Shown here: positions 62,552 to 64,000 of the stretch, one piece after another
Layout of the letters: every line of letters starts with the position of its first letter
Numbering within the stretch: the first letter of the stretch is position 1
From: Pyxidicoccus parkwaysis
GTDB lineage: Bacteria; Myxococcota; Myxococcia; Myxococcales; Myxococcaceae
Direction: 5' to 3'
DNA: 64,000 nt
NCBI RefSeq assembly: GCF_017301735.1
Contig: NZ_CP071090.1
Coordinates: forward strand, 9,910,001-9,974,000
Notes under the pieces: model-generated
The model's database searches: none
What the model was told of the DNA's origin: nothing
The model's input: the letters and a program-made list of their open reading frames with translations, nothing else
Translations under genes and position numbers: made by a program

Positions 62552-63859
62552 TCACGCGGCCGAAGGTGTCGGCCCCAGGCCGCCCGCCGCCTCGCCCGCC
62601 CGGCTGCGCCCGCCGCGCGCCAGCAGCACCGCGCCGAAGGCGAACATGCACAGCGAGATGAACTGGCTGGTGGAGATGTTGTACCAGGCCTCCAGCGGCA
62701 CCGCGTCCGCCAGCCCGTGCGCGCCCAGCGACTCCAGCAGGCCGTGCAGCGTGCCGCGCTCCACATCACCACGGAACAATTCCACCGTGCTGCGCAGCAC
62801 CGCGTACGCCATCAGCCACAGGGACAGGATGTGCCCGTGGAAGCGGCGGAAGCGCCGCGCGTACATGAGGCCCACGAAGAGGATGAGCTGCCCCACGGAC
62901 TCGAAAATCTGGGTGGGATAGACGCCCAGGGTGTGGCCGTGCGCCGCCACCCAGTCCGCCATGCGCACCGCGCCGGGCGCCGCCTCGTGGAGGATTTGGC
63001 CGGTGGCCTCCACCACGTAGCGCACGTCCTCCGCCTGCGACGAGTACGCGAGGCTGGACGCGCCGCTCACCTGACCGAAGAGGTCCTGCGCCACGCCCGA
63101 GCCGGGGAAGTGCACCGCGGTGGCCGCGTCCGAGGGCGCCACGTCACCCCAGCAGCAGCCCGCGCTGAAGCAGCCCAGCCGGCCCAGGCACTGGCCCAGC
63201 GACACGGTGGGGATGCACACGTCCGCCAGCCGCAGGAAGTCCATGCCGTTGGCGCGCGCGAAGAACCAGCACGCCACCGCCGCGCCGATGAGGCCGCCGT
63301 AGAAGACGAGCCCGCCGCCCAGCGAGAAGACCTGCGTCCAGTCCTTCGCGTAGTCCTGCCAGTTGACGAGCACGAAGAGCAGCCGGCTGCCGCCGATGCC
63401 GCCCACCAGCGCCCAGAAGGCCATGTCCATCACCTGCTCGCGGCGCTTCGGGCCCTCCACGTCCACCCACGTGCCGTCCACGAGCTTCACCCGGCGCCAC
63501 TCGTCCTGCGCGAGCCGTCCCGCCACCGACACCGCGGCGATGAAGCCGCCGGCCAGCAGCACGCCGTAGGTGTGCAGGGGGATGCCCTCGCCCTTCGCGC
63601 CCGGGAAGGCGCCCGCCGGCAGCGCGTACTTCAGGCCGTACCACGCGAGCGCCGCGCCGATGGCGCCGAAGGCCGCCGCGCGCAGCAACCGGTCCATGGA
63701 GGTGGCCGGCGCGCGCGTGCCCGTCTTCGAATCCAGCGGGCCCAGCGCGCCACGCCACCCGTTGAAGACGATGTACGCCACCGTGCCCAGGGCCACCGCG
63801 TACAGCAGGAGCTGCGACCAGAGCGCGCTGAAGGTGAAGCGGAAGAGGACGGGGAGCAT
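62552..63859 (-). CDS. lgt: prolipoprotein diacylglyceryl transferase
   Basis: A 435-residue membrane enzyme that transfers diacylglycerol from phosphatidylglycerol to the lipobox Cys of prolipoproteins. Seven or more membrane helices; the conserved HTYGVLLAGGF near residue 96 and a variant of the Lgt signature (GQCLGRLGCFSAGCCWGD) are visible, as is YPTQIFES near the C-terminal helices. It is longer than E. coli Lgt because of an N-terminal helix and a loop (about 230-275). The many lipoproteins in this window are its natural substrates. ATG 63859 is chosen over the longer frame to 63931. Confidence 0.92.
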   Translation of the reverse strand: MLPVLFRFTFSALWSQLLLYAVALGTVAYIVFNGWRGALGPLDSKTGTRAPATSMDRLLRAAAFGAIGAALAWYGLKYALPAGAFPGAKGEGIPLHTYGVLLAGGFIAAVSVAGRLAQDEWRRVKLVDGTWVDVEGPKRREQVMDMAFWALVGGIGGSRLLFVLVNWQDYAKDWTQVFSLGGGLVFYGGLIGAAVACWFFARANGMDFLRLADVCIPTVSLGQCLGRLGCFSAGCCWGDVAPSDAATAVHFPGSGVAQDLFGQVSGASSLAYSSQAEDVRYVVEATGQILHEAAPGAVRMADWVAAHGHTLGVYPTQIFESVGQLILFVGLMYARRFRRFHGHILSLWLMAYAVLRSTVELFRGDVERGTLHGLLESLGAHGLADAVPLEAWYNISTSQFISLCMFAFGAVLLARGGRSRAGEAAGGLGPTPSAA

Positions 63860-64000
63860 GGAGGACCTGCCGGGGAGGCGGGAGGGCTTCTGACGCCGCG
63901 CGAAGGCTACCCTCCTCCGCCAGCGGGGCAATGCGGCAGAGCGCGCCGGAGCCTGCCCGGCTGCCCTGCGTCCAGGCGGGCGCTACGTCTTCGCGCTGGA

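Overview
This window comes from a high-GC deltaproteobacterium of the Myxococcaceae (Myxococcus, Corallococcus or Pyxidicoccus type). The evidence is the strong G/C third-position bias, an AgmC-like gliding-motility surface protein, many exported lipoproteins, soluble and membrane histidine kinases, an eukaryote-like Ser/Thr kinase, and large repeat-built surface proteins. No species call is possible from sequence alone.

Layout. 1-5960: a truncated AgmC-like exported protein, an H-NOX haem sensor, a methyltransferase/cupin/unknown gene run, and a divergent citrate synthase with an N-terminal DNA-binding domain. 5961-14294: a visibly AT-richer block with a parvulin-less SurA-like chaperone, a 1839-residue exported PKD/alpha-beta-hydrolase protein and a Cys-rich lipoprotein. 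14295-20818: a two-gene unit coding an Asp-box propeller with a dockerin-like tail and a nine-repeat lipoprotein with a cohesin-like tail. 21633-25573: ychF behind the F0 ATP synthase genes (atpI-like, a second small membrane gene, atpB, atpE, atpF). 26104-37976: PEBP protein, PAS/GAF histidine kinase, Ser/Thr kinase, hemL, aldo/keto reductase, RraA-like protein, WD40 protein and a glycosyltransferase. 38007-46249: three tRNA cassettes interleaved with ordinary genes. 46389-63859: lipoproteins, a hybrid-like histidine kinase, mgtE, TPR lipoprotein, a PP2C/NADAR/SDR/membrane-protein operon, a rhomboid protease, a lipoprotein hydrolase, a LytS/LytTR-type two-component pair, a KdsC-like phosphatase, a Pro/Ala-rich protein and lgt.

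The most unusual content is the set of three paralogous cassettes on the minus strand (A 38007-38660, B 40063-41175, C 45647-46249). Each has the same promoter-proximal box 53-54 nt before an ATG, the same strong ribosome-binding site, a 32-56 codon ORF, a near-identical GC-rich hairpin, and then an array of 4-9 tRNA genes that always begins with tRNA-Glu. The residues abundant in each short peptide match the amino acids of the tRNAs in its own array (A: Arg/Glu/Val; B: Leu/Ala/Asp/Gly; C: Pro/Ala/Gly/Glu). This fits either leader-peptide attenuation of tRNA operons or dedicated tRNAs serving the peptide. Several tRNAs are atypical: C33 instead of U33, a CAG anticodon on a short-variable-arm body, a GCG Arg anticodon, and one degenerate copy.

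The last 140 bases (63861-64000) hold no gene I can call.
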